DNA of 64,000 bases from Cocos nucifera (taxonomy: Eukaryota > Streptophyta > Magnoliopsida > Arecales > Arecaceae), in the NCBI GenBank assembly GCA_006176705.1, contig QRFJ01000059.1, positions 1,116,001 to 1,180,000 on the forward strand, read 5' to 3'. Below are positions 23,659-35,188 of this stretch, piece by piece. The notes under the pieces were generated by a model. That model did not search any database. It had not been told where the DNA came from and was given only the letters and a program-made list of their open reading frames with translations. The translations under genes and the position numbers were made by a program. Numbering within the stretch: position 1 is the stretch's first letter; each line of letters begins with the position of its first letter.

Positions 23659-26283
23659 TAAAAAAAATAGTGCAGGATTCTAGGCATGCTTTTCGAAACT
23701 TTTTTAAATTAAAAATATAGCAAAAATATTAGATTAATCTAATATTAACCTATGCATACTATGATCAGATCATGAAATCCTACACTAGGATCTAGACATG
23801 TTATATATGTATAGAAAAATTTGAATGCATATAGATTAGCAAATCAAATTTGCTAACCTACTTATGTTCAAAACACGATACCTGAGCATGGTAGACGATC
23901 TCCATAATTTAAAAATACTGAAAAGAGGATCCTCACATCATGATGTATCATATAGTTGTCCGACCTCTATGGATGGTCCACACGAAGCTTCTGGTCCCGA
24001 CTAGCTTCACCGAAGTGCAAGGTCCTCGCCGAAGACTTCGATGGTTGATTTTCATCGATCATGATCAACTACCTTCTTCTAATCTTTTGGATGCTCCAAA
24101 AGACCAGATGACATAGATTGGAAGAAGAGAAAGTAGTGTGAAAATTTTGATGGTGATCGAATACTCATTGCACTCAATCTCTCCACCCAAACCCTAGGTC
24201 TAAATCCTAGGGCTACCCACACCTAGAAACCCTGGAGTCCCACTCACTAGATTTTTTCTTTGACAGTCTGATCACATGCCCAGATGTCCTCATGCCACTC
24301 CTTGTTTTTACTAAGAAACCTTTTCTCAGATACCACTCACGTATATTTCAAAACCTATTTGAAATATGGCATGAGAAAGGGAAGGAAGAGATAAGTGGCA
24401 CAAAGATACTCTCACTTTGACTTTTCTCATGCCCACAAAGCAGTACCCTAGCCACTTGGAATTCTCTCTCACAAAGCCTCTCTCTTCCTCACGCATGCCC
24501 AAAAGAATATCCCCTTTTATTGGTGACAATAAGATGGGCAAAATGCATGAAAGTGAATAAGAATGGGAGGTTAGGAGGTTTTAACCAATCCACTTGAATT
24601 CAAAATTCAAGTGGATGTTCTATCCACTTCCAACGCTAGCCCCAAGAGCATGACACGTAGAAGGACTCTTCTTGCATGCCCACTTAGAAGAAATGCCAAA
24701 AAAATGTGCGACAATTCAAGGGAGGCATGGGGAATAGATAAGGTTGAGATTAGTTCCAACCTTTAACCTTGTTAAGTTGACTTCAAAATTCAACTTAATT
24801 TAAACCAGTCCAACTCTTAGACCAGGTCAAAGAGAGAAAGAAGGAAGGCACAAACTCTGCTTTGGGCATGGAAAATCTCATGCATATTCCAGAAAAATGA
24901 ATGGAAGAGGGCATGGAAAAGTCAAAGGTGATGGCGCAAGGAGATTTAAATTCAAATCTAATTTGACTTGTCTAAATGGGTTTTGTCCAAACCTATTTGT
25001 CAAACCTAATTAGACTAGGATAAATCCAATTACATTAGACTTAATCCAACTTGATTAAATTCTAATCAAATTAAAAATCAATTGAGTCCAGATCCTAATC
25101 AAATCAGGATCGAATCTTCCATAGCGATTAGGTTATCTCATGACCTAATTAGGTCAAATCCAATTGAATCAAATTCAATCAAATTTGATTGAATCCTCAT
25201 CGCTCAATCAAATTAAGCTAATCAATAATTTAATTATTAATTAATTTTTTAATAATGTTAGAATCCAAGTCTAGTGGGACTCTCGATCATAGAGTCTCAG
25301 TCCAATGAGACTCTTGACCATAGAGTTCTAGACCATTGAGACTCTTGATCAACCATCAGATCAGGTAGAAACTCTTATTATATGTGACCTCATAGATTTG
25401 AATATTAAATTGATAGCACAGAAATTAATTTTCTACACCAATCGATGTGACCATCTAATAATGGTACCCGACATCCGAATAGGTCAAATAGTTGCAATGC
25501 AATATCCATGAACCTATGGCATATAGTTATCGCATAATTCATCCCCTTGACATCAATGCTCAAAAGATGATCTAGGATTTAATTATCAATCTTAAAATTT
25601 ATCCATATTGTATTTCAAATTTTAATATCAATCGTATGGACTATCCTGACCGAGATTTTGCTAAATTAAAATACAGTGAAGCACTTACTCCAATAATTAA
25701 AGGGATTAATTCCAACTTGACTCATTCACCGACTAAATAAGTTCTTGACTACATCTAATAACCTTTCATCACTAAATTAAAAATTTAAGTAGTCTGATAC
25801 TAAAGTGCAGTGAGTTGCTTGTAAGTCATCATGATGATCTCAGATCTAAGGGACACTTATACCCATATCTTTCATGAGCAACTCTTGACAGTAGAGAGCT
25901 TCACAGCTGGATCATGTTCAGTGAAATATGAAATATACCCCTATACTTTACCTGCATACCATACCAGTATCTTCATACTCCTTGGTTAAGAGGACAATCA
26001 ATCCATATGGTATGCAACGATCTATATTTAATAAATGTTATCGTCCTAGGTAATAACACATTATTTAGTCATGAATAAGTTTTAGAACTAAATGATAAAT
26101 CCTCCTTTGTTGAATCTAAATAGTCCTAAGGACTTCATCACAGAAAAGTTCTTAAAGAAAGATGCATAAGAGTGATGAAAAAGCTAGAATAATAATTTTA
26201 TTTATTAAAAATTTAAGTATAAATTATAGTCAGCTCAACCATTTATAATCTAGATGATTAGCTTTAGGATACAATACCCAATA
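23659..26283 (-). repeat. Element A 5' LTR
   Basis: About 2625 bp from TAAAAAAAATAGTGCAGG at the PBS side to ACAATACCCAATA at the outer end. It is collinear with C's 3' LTR but carries fewer 36-bp repeats near 25258-25350. Confidence 0.87.
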
Positions 26284-26449
26284 CTAAGGACTTTCATCAT
26301 AACAATAGAGTTTGAATAAGAAGATGTACAACTTATAATGAAATAAGCCAAATAACTTTTATTATTGAATGATTCATATACAATTACATAAATGATCTCA
26401 ATCATCTACAAGCTAGGTGAAAAAATTGAGGAGAATACTAGGGTATTAT
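26284..26449. other. Fragment resembling another related LTR end, next to element A
   Basis: CTAAGGACTTTCATCATAAC and the following 130 bp resemble, in the same orientation, the outer part of A's own LTR (from about 26125), but diverged. It may be the end of a related older LTR into which A inserted. No gene. Confidence 0.4.
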
Positions 26450-27430
26450 AATATCACTCTTTTGAGTTTTTAGTGACTGCTCTTCTTATGAAAAAGGGCA
26501 CCATCAAAATGGAAAAGGTTACTTCTGCACTTCTCTAAAATGAGGTTCTTAGATGAAAAAATTGAGCCTTGAGTTCAGACAATGACTCGACTAAGATGGT
26601 GATTGGAGGTGGTAGTGGTAGAAGATGAAATGATAGGAAATCATGAGATGGGTGGTCCAAGTCTAAGTCGAGAGACTCCAATAAGATCAGATACTACCTG
26701 TATGATGAGTTAGAGCATTGAGTTAGACATTGCCCATAACTCAAAGATCGGATAAAGGCTACAGCGATAGTGGTCCAAGGTAGCGACACGGATGAGACCG
26801 ATGATCATATGCTTATGGTTTCTGATGAGATATTTACTTCTTTCCAATAGTGAATTTTAGATTTTGCTTGTACACATGATGTTTGTTGTGGAGAGGAGCT
26901 ATTTGATTTTCTAGAGAATAGTGAGGATATTATTCATTTGCCAGATGGATCGAGTTGTGCAATCAAGGACATCGGGATTGTTAGCTTGCAGTCATATGAT
27001 ATAGCAGTGAAAAAATTAGGTGAGATTTGATATATACCCAATTTCAGAAGAAATTTAATTTTTCTGAGCAAATTGGATTCAAGCAGCTACAGATGGCGAG
27101 CTAATGATAGAATCCAGAATGTCATGCATGGTAATAGATTTGTCTTAAGGAGAAGAAAGTATGGAGGATACTACCTCTTGGTAGGAAGCTTAGCACGAGG
27201 TGGAGCTTCAAGTGCTAGTGGGAGCTCAAAGTGAGATGGAGTTCTAAGAGTAAGTGGATCGGGCACAAGATGAAAGACTCGGAAGGATGACAGGTGATGT
27301 CGCAGAAGTGTCTATTGTTGTGGGAGGCTACCCCGAGTAGGCTCAAGTCAAGTAGAATACAACATATGATGGATATGGGATCGAATGGCCTAGCTCGACT
27401 ACTATGTTTGCCTATCCATGAGTTGATAGG
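26450..27430 (+). pseudogene. Element E gag-protease remnant (copia, different family)
   Basis: Plus-strand decayed gag C-terminus and protease. A zinc knuckle is visible near 26690-26740 as YYLYDELEH-stop-VRHC, with its first two Cys and a Trp altered. The protease motif near 26860 reads ILDFACTHDVCC; this family normally has D-S-A, so Ser is Phe. Then comes the LPDGSSCAIKDIGIV and FRRNLIFLSKLDS block typical of the copia pre-integrase region. INT, RT and RNase H are absent: the sequence passes to a purine tract and LTR by 27515. Confidence 0.72.
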
Positions 27431-27499
27431 TACATGCCCTAAGGCATGGAGGTGAGATCATCTAGAAAGCTCTCAAAGTTAGGCAAAGGCTAAATGTTG

Positions 27500-27514
27500 A
27501 GTTGAGGTAGAGAT
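27500..27514 (+). other. Element E polypurine tract
   Basis: A purine-rich run (AGTTGAGGTAGAGAT) directly before TGTTGA, where a 3' LTR appears to start. Confidence 0.55.
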
Positions 27515-27647
27515 TGTTGAAAAAAACATCTAGAATTCGACCCACAACAGCAATAGAGAAGTCCACAACAAAGTTTACAATGCAATAAAAGCCAGTAGGA
27601 GGCCTTGCCTGCCGTAGAGCACGACCTGCAAGCGTGCAAGGCATACA
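27515..27647 (+). repeat. Element E 3' LTR, left part
   Basis: It starts TGTTGAAAAAAACATC after the purine tract and is interrupted after 133 bp by element F. It likely continues at 53022. Confidence 0.55.
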
Positions 27648-29931
27648 TGAAGGAAAAAATCTATTTTTTAGCTCAGGTTCGTTTAGATCTGATTGCATCG
27701 GAAGGGATATTTCAAAAAAAAAATTCTATGATCCTAATCAGATTTGAGACTCTTCAGATCTAATATTATTAATCTAATAATAAAAATAAAAATAAAAATT
27801 AAATCTAATTTAATTATATCTTTATTTTGGATAATCCAATTATCCTGTAATGATCCCGATGTTTGCCTAACGTTCTGGATGTAGCCACACAAGTGTCTAA
27901 CCTCTACCAGTATCTACTCAGGTAGGATCTAAAGATCTTCTCCTTCTTAGTCAATCCTTCAAAAATCAGATCTAGATCTGATCTTGAGGTCTTCAAAATA
28001 GCTTTTGAAGATCAGTCGTTGTCTCTTGCAGCAGTGCTGCCTTCTTCCTTTTCTGGCGCCTTTCACTTGCTTCGATCGCACCTTCTTCATGCCCAAAGGC
28101 CCTTGGGCGTGGAGAGGAGAGAAAGGACTAGAGGGTGGTGTGGAGAAGGAGAGAGAGGGGCTATGTGGTGGGGGCTAAAGGTAGAAGAATTAAATTTTAG
28201 GTGTAGATAGGATTTATATAGACCTTGCTGCACCATGCAGTGCCACATCATCCTGGCCAATCATAGCCCTTTATGCAATCAGATCTAAATCTGATTGATG
28301 GGATGACATCATCTGATCCAATCAGATTAGGGACCCTCAAAACTCTTCTTAGGTGGTGCCAAGACTGGGTCAAACAAGTTTTCTTGATGCCACACAATTT
28401 AATCCCCTGAAGCAACTGGAGTCCCATCTGTATGAGACTCCATCTTTTATACTCATAAGGCACACACCTCCCTAGGCATGCGCCCCCTTCCTATCTATAT
28501 TTTAGCAAGGGGACAAGTCCCCAGATTCTCTCCTATGGGTGCATGACACATGGGCAGATGTCTAAGTGTCCAGGATCAATATTTGACCAATGTCCGAAGA
28601 TAAGATTTAGCAGGTGATGGAAAATGGTAGGTGTTGGCTCAAATTTATCTCATAAATTAAGACAATCCTTTTCTAACCTGGACAAACTCCAGTCGACTAA
28701 GTAAAAGTTTTTGAGTGAGCCAAAATACATTTGGCTCAGTCAAGATAAGCTTTAATAATTGTTAAAGGAGAACATTAGGCTCAATCGTGTGCTAGTACGA
28801 TTTTCTTGAACCTAATTGAATCTTATTCAAATCAGTTGAACTGGGTTAATCCAATTGATGATATCTAAATCTAAACCCTTATTTGTATAACGTAGTTAGG
28901 TTCAGTTCCATATGGTAATAGGATATGTCACGATCTCTATCATTGACATTATCGAAACATCTTTCGATGGATCGAAACTTTTCTGATTCAAACAACCAGT
29001 ATGATCAATAATCCAAATTATTCTAATTGCTCCCAAAATCCACCAGTGATACCTAGCAGCATATGGGGGCAATCCATCAAAATTGAAAGTGAACCTCTCG
29101 ATGTAGTTACCTGTGTGATTAAGTTTCTCTATCTTGAGCTCCGACCGGATTAGGATTAAGGTGATCTCGTCAAATCCTAATTTTCATTATATGAATTAAT
29201 CATTCAATTCAAGTCCAATGTGAAAATCCTAATAGAAACTCTTTCTATTATTTCACTGTGCCATGGCCATGGGCTTATGGACTTGATTCTCATGATCATC
29301 ATAGGGCTACTCCTCATCTACCGAGGTAGATAGATCTCTGATTGGTGCAATCCAATTTCTATAACGAATATGCTATAGCCAACATACACCTCAAGATTCT
29401 GAATGGCTAGAAGATCGAGTTATGTTGTAGTCAAACTACAACACCCTTAAGATAAATTGTCGATGCATCTCAAGTCAAAGAACCAGACTAACTACTATAG
29501 CTTCGAGCCAGTCATCGACGAGAAGGTAGACTTCCTCATGACTGCTCGAGGTGGTCACACTCAGTATCTTCATTCTCTAATGAGTACTTATACTCTCACT
29601 TTGGTGTATCTACACCATAGACTCAAGACTCATCTATTCAGAAGAAGTGATCGTACACCAACCTTCCGGATCAACCACCATTCTCATGATGATCCTACGG
29701 TTGGGAGCATTTTATGAGTTAATAATGAAAATTCATGTCTTAAATTTTGAACTCTTGAAAATATGAACTATCATTACCATTAACTCAAGCGATGTATCAC
29801 AGACACTTTCAAATACATACTATGATAGAAAATAATTCATTTTATTATTTATAGTTAAAATTATAATTTTGTCCTTAGAAGTGTATTACAAGTGTCAGTC
29901 AATATGGCTTCTAAGGCACACATATCTAACA
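27648..29931 (-). repeat. Element F 3' LTR
   Basis: About 2284 bp from TGAAGGAAAAAATC to CATATCTAACA. Homologous to 50796-53021 and to H's LTRs. TATA box at 28213-28220 with an upstream palindrome at 28277-28296. Short frames inside are not genes. Confidence 0.87.
28213..28220 (-). promoter_or_regulatory. TATA box of F 3' LTR
   Basis: The minus strand reads TATATAAA followed by TCCTATC. The same place in the other LTRs also holds a TATA box. The palindrome AATCAGAT-CTAA-ATCTGATT lies 56 bp upstream. Confidence 0.6.
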
Positions 29932-29945
29932 AACTTTCACTTAAC

Positions 29946-30419
29946 CTAAAATCAATTGGCTATAAATCTAAGTCCCATCTTTTTAAGGTGGGCTTTGATC
30001 TTCTGCTGGCCCAATGGCTTTGTAAGTGGATCTGCCACATTGTCTGCGGAGTCGACTCTCTTGACCTCGACATAACCTTTCTCAAGGTAATCGTCGATGA
30101 GGTGGTATCGCTGCTCGATGTGCTTAAATTTCTAATGGGACCTTAGCTCCTTAGCAAGGGCTATGGCGCCATTATTATCGCAGTACAGAGGAATAGCATC
30201 CGATGGCATCACTTTGATCTTTGCGGTAAACTTCTTGTACTAGAATGCCTTCTTTGCAACTTCTGATACAGTGATGTACTCTGCTTCCATGGTGAAATCT
30301 ACTATCACTGTCTGCTTGAAACTCTTCCAACTAATAGCACCACCATTACACATAAATAAGCTCTCAAATGTTGACTTTCGATCATCTTTATCGAACATAA
30401 AATCCAAGTCTATATATCC
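29946..30419 (-). pseudogene. pol: Element F RNase H (broken)
   Basis: The minus strand ends at a TAG (29946-29948) shortly before the LTR, as in H. Recognisable text is complementary to 30000-30370, including the catalytic-Glu block (STMEAEYI-like; here altered) and the LYCDN-type block near 30180. Several stops and substitutions are present. The polypurine tract at 29932-29942 is eroded (GTGAAAGT for GTGGGAG). Confidence 0.8.
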
Positions 30420-31672
30420 CTAGACTTGGAGTTCTCCATTACCAAAAACCAATATCATATCCTTAGTTCTTCTTAAGTACTTAAGGATATATTTCACAAA
30501 AGTCCAGTGTTCTTCACTTGGATTCGACTGATATCTGCTCGTGACACTCACAGCATGGGCTATATCAAGTTGTGTACATAACATGGCATACATGAGGCTC
30601 CCTATTGCTGAAGCATAAGGGATCTTGCTCATGTGTTCAATCTCCTCAGGTGTGTTAGGACACATTTTCTTAGAGACATGAATGTCATGTCTGAAGGATA
30701 CTAATTCCCTCTTAGAGTTTTTCATGCTAAATCTTTTTAGCACTTTCTCTATGTACATCTTCTGTGAAAGACCTAGCATCCTATTCGGTCTATCTCTATA
30801 GATCTTAATTCCTAGAATAAAGGATGCTTCTCCTAGGCCTTTCATGGAGAATTCTTTAGATAACCACATTTTAACTATGGTCAACATGAAAATATCATTC
30901 TCAATAAGGAGGATATCATCCACGTACAGTACGAGGAAGATAATAGCACTCCCACTAACCTTTTTAAAAACACATGGTTCCTTCTTGTTCTAGATGAAAC
31001 CAAATAATTTGATCACATCATTAAAATGAGTATTCCAGCTCTGAGATACTTGCTTAAGTCCACATATGGATCTTTGCAGCTTGCATACTTTCTGATCAAC
31101 ATCACTGGATGTGAAACCTAGTAGCTGTTCCATATAGATATCTTCCTCAAGGTATCCATTTAAGAATGCCATTTTCACATCCATTTTCCATATTTCATAA
31201 TCGAAATAGGCTGTAACAGTAAGCAATGTGCATATGGATTTTAGCATAACTATTGGTGAAAAGATATCCTGATAGTTAATTTCTTCATGCTGACTATATT
31301 CTTTTGCCACTAATCTAGCTTTGAATGTCTCCACATTTTCATCTGCACTAATCTTTCTCTTGTAGATCTATTTATATCCAATAGGTATTATACCTTCTGG
31401 TAGATCTTCCAAGGTCCAGACTTAGTTTGAGTGTATTGAGTCAATTTCTGACTTCATTGCCTCTAACCATTTCTCGGAGTCGATATCCAATATCGCTTCA
31501 TCATAGGTTTTGGGATCATCACCATGAACCCCATTACCTATGAGGAATATTTTCTCTACTTTCTCTAAAATAGTATCTAAGTACCTCTCAAGGGATGGAA
31601 AACTATTTTCGATCTATGAGGTGGAGGAGGTAGTAATTATATCGGCTCAACCTGATTTGATTCCATAGGGTC
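30420..31672 (-). pseudogene. pol: Element F reverse transcriptase (broken)
   Basis: Two long open stretches, 30420-30923 and 30990-31334, in different frames. The first holds the thumb (SMKGLGEASFILGIKIYRDR). The second holds KARLVAKEYSQHEEINYQDIFSP, the DVKMAFLNG catalytic-Asp block and CKLQRSICGLKQVSQSWN. The YVDD box is intact at 30915-30926. The N-terminal linker runs to 31672, where G begins. Confidence 0.9.
31668..31672. repeat. Target-site duplication of element G, left copy (gggtc)
   Basis: Partner ggatc at 36265-36269, one mismatch. Host text rejoins as in H near 41910. Confidence 0.75.
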
Positions 31673-31928
31673 TGTTGGGGATAAACCCTGCTTCTGTCGA
31701 AGTCCAATCTGATGCTTAGCCTAATGCAACTGATAATCATGGAAGGGCTTCGATCAAAAATTATTCCTCCAGCGGTCGAACCACAGTCGAACCTCTTCAA
31801 TGGCCGAACTCCTTCAATAGCCAAACTCCTCCAATGATCGAACCCTAGCCGAACTCCTCTAGTGGTCGAACTTCTTTTGGACTTTAGTCGAACTACTCCC
31901 AGGCTTCTCCATCAATCAGATCCCTCCA

Positions 31929-32240
31929 GTGGTCGAACTTCTTTCGGACTTCTCCTTTAGTCGAATTCCTCCACGAGCTGAAATCCTTTCGAATTTTTTC
32001 TTCAGTCGAATTCCTCCAGGAGCCGAACTTCTTTTGGATTTTTTCTTCAGTCAGATTTCTCTAGGAGCCAAACTTCTTCTGGACTTCTCCTTCAGTCAAG
32101 TTCCTTCAGAAGTCAAACTCCTTCTGGACTTCTTCTTCAGTCAAGTTCCTCCAGCAGCTGAACTTCTTCCAAATTTCTTCTTCAGTCAAATTTCTCCAAG
32201 AGTCAAACTCCTTATGGACTTCTCCTTCAGCCGAATTTTG
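31929..32240 (+). repeat. 45-bp tandem repeat in G 5' LTR
   Basis: About seven units built on GCCGAACTTCTTTCGGAC then TTCAGTC and ATTCCTCCAG. Because 45 is a multiple of three, it leaves a long open frame of repeated 15-residue blocks that is not a real gene. Confidence 0.85.
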
Positions 32241-32416
32241 AATGCCTGCTTCCTCCAAATGGTTACGATTGTCATTTATCAATCTACTATAGGCAGCCCC
32301 ACTATCAGATGGTTACGACTGTTATTATCAGTCTATTATGAGCGACATCTCTCTCCATAATAAATTCCACATGATCCAGAGCGGCCCACTACCGGATGGT
32401 TATAACAAGCTTCGTC

Positions 32417-32424
32417 TATAAAAA
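32417..32424 (+). promoter_or_regulatory. TATA box of G 5' LTR
   Basis: TATAAAAAGGGACTC, with the counterpart TATAAAAAGAG at 36023-36030 in the 3' LTR. About 226 bp before the LTR end, a standard U3/R position. Confidence 0.6.
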
Positions 32425-32654
32425 GGGACTCTCCTGATATGTTTTCTCTAAGCTCTCTTCTTCTTTCCAAAACTCTATCGAATTCATATCCGAGCACTCC
32501 ATTTTTGTTGACCAAAAGAGATCGTCGGAGGGTCCTACTGGAGCCACCACCACCAACTCTGGATGAAACTTTATTTTGCAGGTCATCGACAGCGACCTCT
32601 TCTTCCTCAGCTCTAGCTTGATCCGATGTCAAACAAATTCTACACCAACAAGAT

Positions 32655-32670
32655 TGGCGCTAGAAGGAGG
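32655..32670 (+). other. Element G primer-binding site
   Basis: TGGCGCTAGAAGGAGG starts four bases after the LTR. TGGCGC-type sites are typical of plant gypsy elements; the exact tRNA was not determined. Confidence 0.75.
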
Positions 32671-32750
32671 GTCCTCTGTTCCTAAGGTTTTCTTGATCTT
32701 AAAGAAGTGCTCAGTAGCGATCTTTCTTCTTCTTCTCGAAAAAAAAAAAA

Positions 32751-34257
32751 ATGCCTCCTAGAAAAGCTTCGACTTGGTGATCAATGGCCTCTACAGTAAG
32801 ATCCTATCCAGATCAATTACCACTCCAGCTCCAGTAACTCAAGCTCCACCTGCAGTCATAGTGGATGTAGAGTAGTTCAACCTATTGATCTAGCAAGTTC
32901 GCGGTCTCACGGAGGTGGAGTAGGCCATACATCGGTAGGCTCCAGCACCAATTCAACTGGAGCAGGCTCTTCCAAAGTCCCATGATCCGATTGAAGGATG
33001 GTCAACTCAGGCTAGCCAATCGATGACCTCCAAAAAAGGAAAATAGAGGATGGAGAACCATTGCTCGGACCATGATTCAACCCCAGGGGAAGCTTTGCTC
33101 CCGTCCCACTAGAAAACTCTAGAGATCAATGATCGTGAAGATCTCTTGAATCATAAGCTCCAAAAAATGAGCCGACGGATTGAAAAACTCTACCACATCA
33201 CTCAGCTCCCCATGACGACATCTACATCGATCCTCCTTTCTCTCTCCAAATTATGCAAGAGCTCACTCCGCCAAACTTCAAGTTTTTCCAACTTGAAAGC
33301 TACAACAGAACTGCGGATCCAATCGATCACTTGGAGGCCTTTCGAATCATGATGCTGCTCCATGGTGCACCAGACACCATCTTATGTCGAGCTTTTCCAT
33401 CTACCTTAAAGAAAGCAGCAAAAAATTGATACTCAACATTGAAGTCAGGTACAATCTTCTCATTTGACCAAATGAGCTATTAGTTTGTGGCTCACTTCAT
33501 CAGCAGCCGATGTCCCCACCGAGGTTCAGATTTTCTGATGAATACTAAGTAGAAGGAGGGAGAATCTATCCAGACTTATGTCATCCGATTTAATACTGCT
33601 ACATTAGAGATTCAAAATCTGAACCAGTCTATTATGATGGCCGCACTCAAGAACGGCCTTCAGAAGAATAATTTGCTGTTCTTTCTGGAAAAAAAGTACC
33701 TTAGGGACTTTGCCAATCTGTTAGCTCGGACTGAGGGATATGCCCATGCAGAAGAAGCCTTCAAGTTGAAGGATGAAGAAGCCACAGGAGAACGGTGGGA
33801 AGGCGAGTCTAATAGACCCACCACTAAAGGAGGGCCGAATGAAGTTTGGCCACACTTAAGGACTCCCCCCGAGCACAAGCGAGTCCAAACTCCTCCTCAA
33901 GCTCGTCATCAAAGAAGTCCCGACAGAAGGGCACGAAAAAGTTTTTCCCTCGGAAGGTTTCACAACTACACCTCCTTTAATGTTCCTAAAACTCAATTTC
34001 TGATGAAAATTAAGAATCAGCTATCAAGACCAGAAGAATTATAATCTCTCCCAAATAAGTACAATTGAAGCAAGTATTACCTCTACCATAGTGACCACGG
34101 CCACGATACTAAAGAATGCATTCAACTCCAAGATGAAATCGAGGAGCTCATAAGGAGAGGCCAGCTGGGTTGATTCCTCAGACGCCGACCTAAAGCAAGA
34201 GGAGAGCAACCAAGGGCTCTTTTGCAATCAGAGGAGACCCAGGGGAGGGATCTTAAA
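32751..34257 (+). pseudogene. gag: Element G gag (gypsy retrotransposon gag, broken)
   Basis: A likely start ATG at 32751 (MPPRKAS) follows a run of A. The conserved part is in another frame from about 33259: LTPPNFKFFQLESYN, then DPIDHLEAFR, LHGAPDTILCRAFPSTLK, the classic retrotransposon gag domain. A long open stretch, 33634-34044, continues it (MAALKNGLQKNNLLFFLEKK, a basic Pro-rich tail). After a stop, a HSDHGHDTKEC zinc-ligand block and LQDEIEELIRRGQL lie near 34080-34170, as in Tat-lineage gag; the first Cys are lost. It would form the particle. Confidence 0.85.
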
Positions 34258-34482
34258 GAAGCCAATCCCTACGTGGAAGTATCAATACCATGGTCAAGAG
34301 ACATTGGCAAGAAAAGATATTAAGGAGCTACATTGTGTCAACATTAAAATTTTGAAAACTTGCAATATCGTCAACCACTTTTCAATAGAGAATTCTTATT
34401 TCGACATTCCTATCTTTTATAAATTATAATAGAAAAAAATTAAGCTAGACTTTTTTTTAGGTTAGATAGAAGGCTTCTGGTA
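34258..34482 (+). other. Non-coding stretch after G gag, where pol would be
   Basis: About 225 bp of AT-rich sequence without a recognisable domain, leading directly into the minisatellite. Confidence 0.6.
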
Positions 34483-35090
34483 CAAAAGATAAGATCTCCT
34501 TCAACCTTGGCTGGAGATAAGATCTCCTTCAAGCTCTAACTTTAATCTCGACTGAAGATAAGATCTCTCCCAAGCTTCAATGTCAACGTCAATAGAAGAT
34601 AAGATCTCCTTCAACCTCAGCTAGAGATAAAATTTCATCCAAGCTCCAACTTTAATCTCGACTAGAGATAAGATCTCCTCCGAGCTTCAACTTCAACGTC
34701 AATAGGAGATAAGCTCCAACTTCAACCTTGGCTGGAGATAAGATCTCCTCCGAGCTCCAACTTCAACCTCGATTGGAGATAAGATCTCCTCCGAGCTCCA
34801 ACTTTAACCTCGGTTGGAGATAAGATCTTTCTCGAGCTTCAACTTCAACGTCAATAGGAGATAAGATCTCCTTTAACCTCGATCGGAGATAAGATCTCCC
34901 CCGAGCTCCAACTTTAACCTCAGCTGAAGATAAGATCTCCCCCAAGCTTCAACGTCAATGTCAACATGAGATAAAATCTTCTTCACCCTTGGCTAGAGAT
35001 AAGATCTCTTCCGAGCTTCCAGGAGCTTCGATCTCAATAGGAGATAAGATCTCCTTCAACCTCGGCAGAAGATAAGATCTCCTCCGAGCT
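34483..35090 (+). repeat. GATAAGATCTCC minisatellite in element G
   Basis: Seventeen occurrences of GATAAG or GATAAA, mostly GGAGATAAGATCTCCTCCGA, are separated by variable CTCCAACTTCAACCTCG spacers giving units of about 30-55 bp. It occupies the place of pol. GGAGATAAGATCTCC is close to an inverted repeat around AGATCT. Confidence 0.88.
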
Positions 35091-35170
35091 TCAACCTCAA
35101 TTGGTGCAGAGCTCGAACAAGAACTTCGATAGTTGCCTTTTTTGTACTCCCTTCCTTCGAATTTCAAACT

Positions 35171-35188
35171 CGAGAGTGAGAGGACTAT
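35171..35188 (+). other. Element G polypurine tract
   Basis: Purine-rich CGAGAGTGAGAGGACTAT immediately before the 3' LTR. Confidence 0.65.

Larger units (their letters stand above)
1..26283 (-). mobile_element. Element A: Ty1/copia LTR retrotransposon, host of two nested insertions; 3' end outside window
   Basis: Read on the minus strand from right to left: 5' LTR (23659-26283), primer-binding site (23645-23658), leader, a gag remnant, protease, integrase, then reverse transcriptase running off the left edge. The body lies in three pieces: 20809-26283, 11669-12579 and 1-748. The pieces rejoin in register when elements C and B and one copy of each target duplication are removed: the INT text around 12579/20814 and the RT text around 748/11674 then match the uninterrupted copies in element C at about 17590 and 16695. 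No RNase H, 3' LTR or left target duplication is visible because the window ends. It is dead: RT has YVDN instead of YVDD and INT has lost its catalytic Glu. Confidence 0.88.
31673..32650 (+). repeat. Element G 5' LTR
   Basis: 978 bp from TGTTGGGGATAAACC to TTCTACACCAACA, ending next to the PBS. About seven 45-bp tandem units fill 31929-32240. TATA box at 32417. Confidence 0.88.

Noticed and set aside
26450..27430. Integrated plant virus (caulimovirus-like) gag-protease
   Set aside because: The zinc knuckle and D-x-A protease followed by a copia-type pre-integrase stretch fit a copia element, and a purine tract and LTR start follow.
28019..28210. Frames in F LTRs (28019-28210 and 51148-51360) resembling each other
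   Set aside because: LTR sequence repeated at both ends; differences do not respect codon positions and there is no domain.
31929..32360. A 143-codon open frame of repeated 15-residue blocks
   Set aside because: It lies in the G LTR and results from 45-bp tandem units whose length is a multiple of three. The counterpart in the other LTR is not kept open.
32336..32632. 98-codon minus-strand frame across G LTR
   Set aside because: Antisense to the LTR promoter region, low complexity, with no counterpart kept in the 3' LTR.
34483..35090. Possible CRISPR-like array
   Set aside because: Units vary in length, spacers are not unique, and the array lies inside a plant gypsy element. It is a minisatellite.
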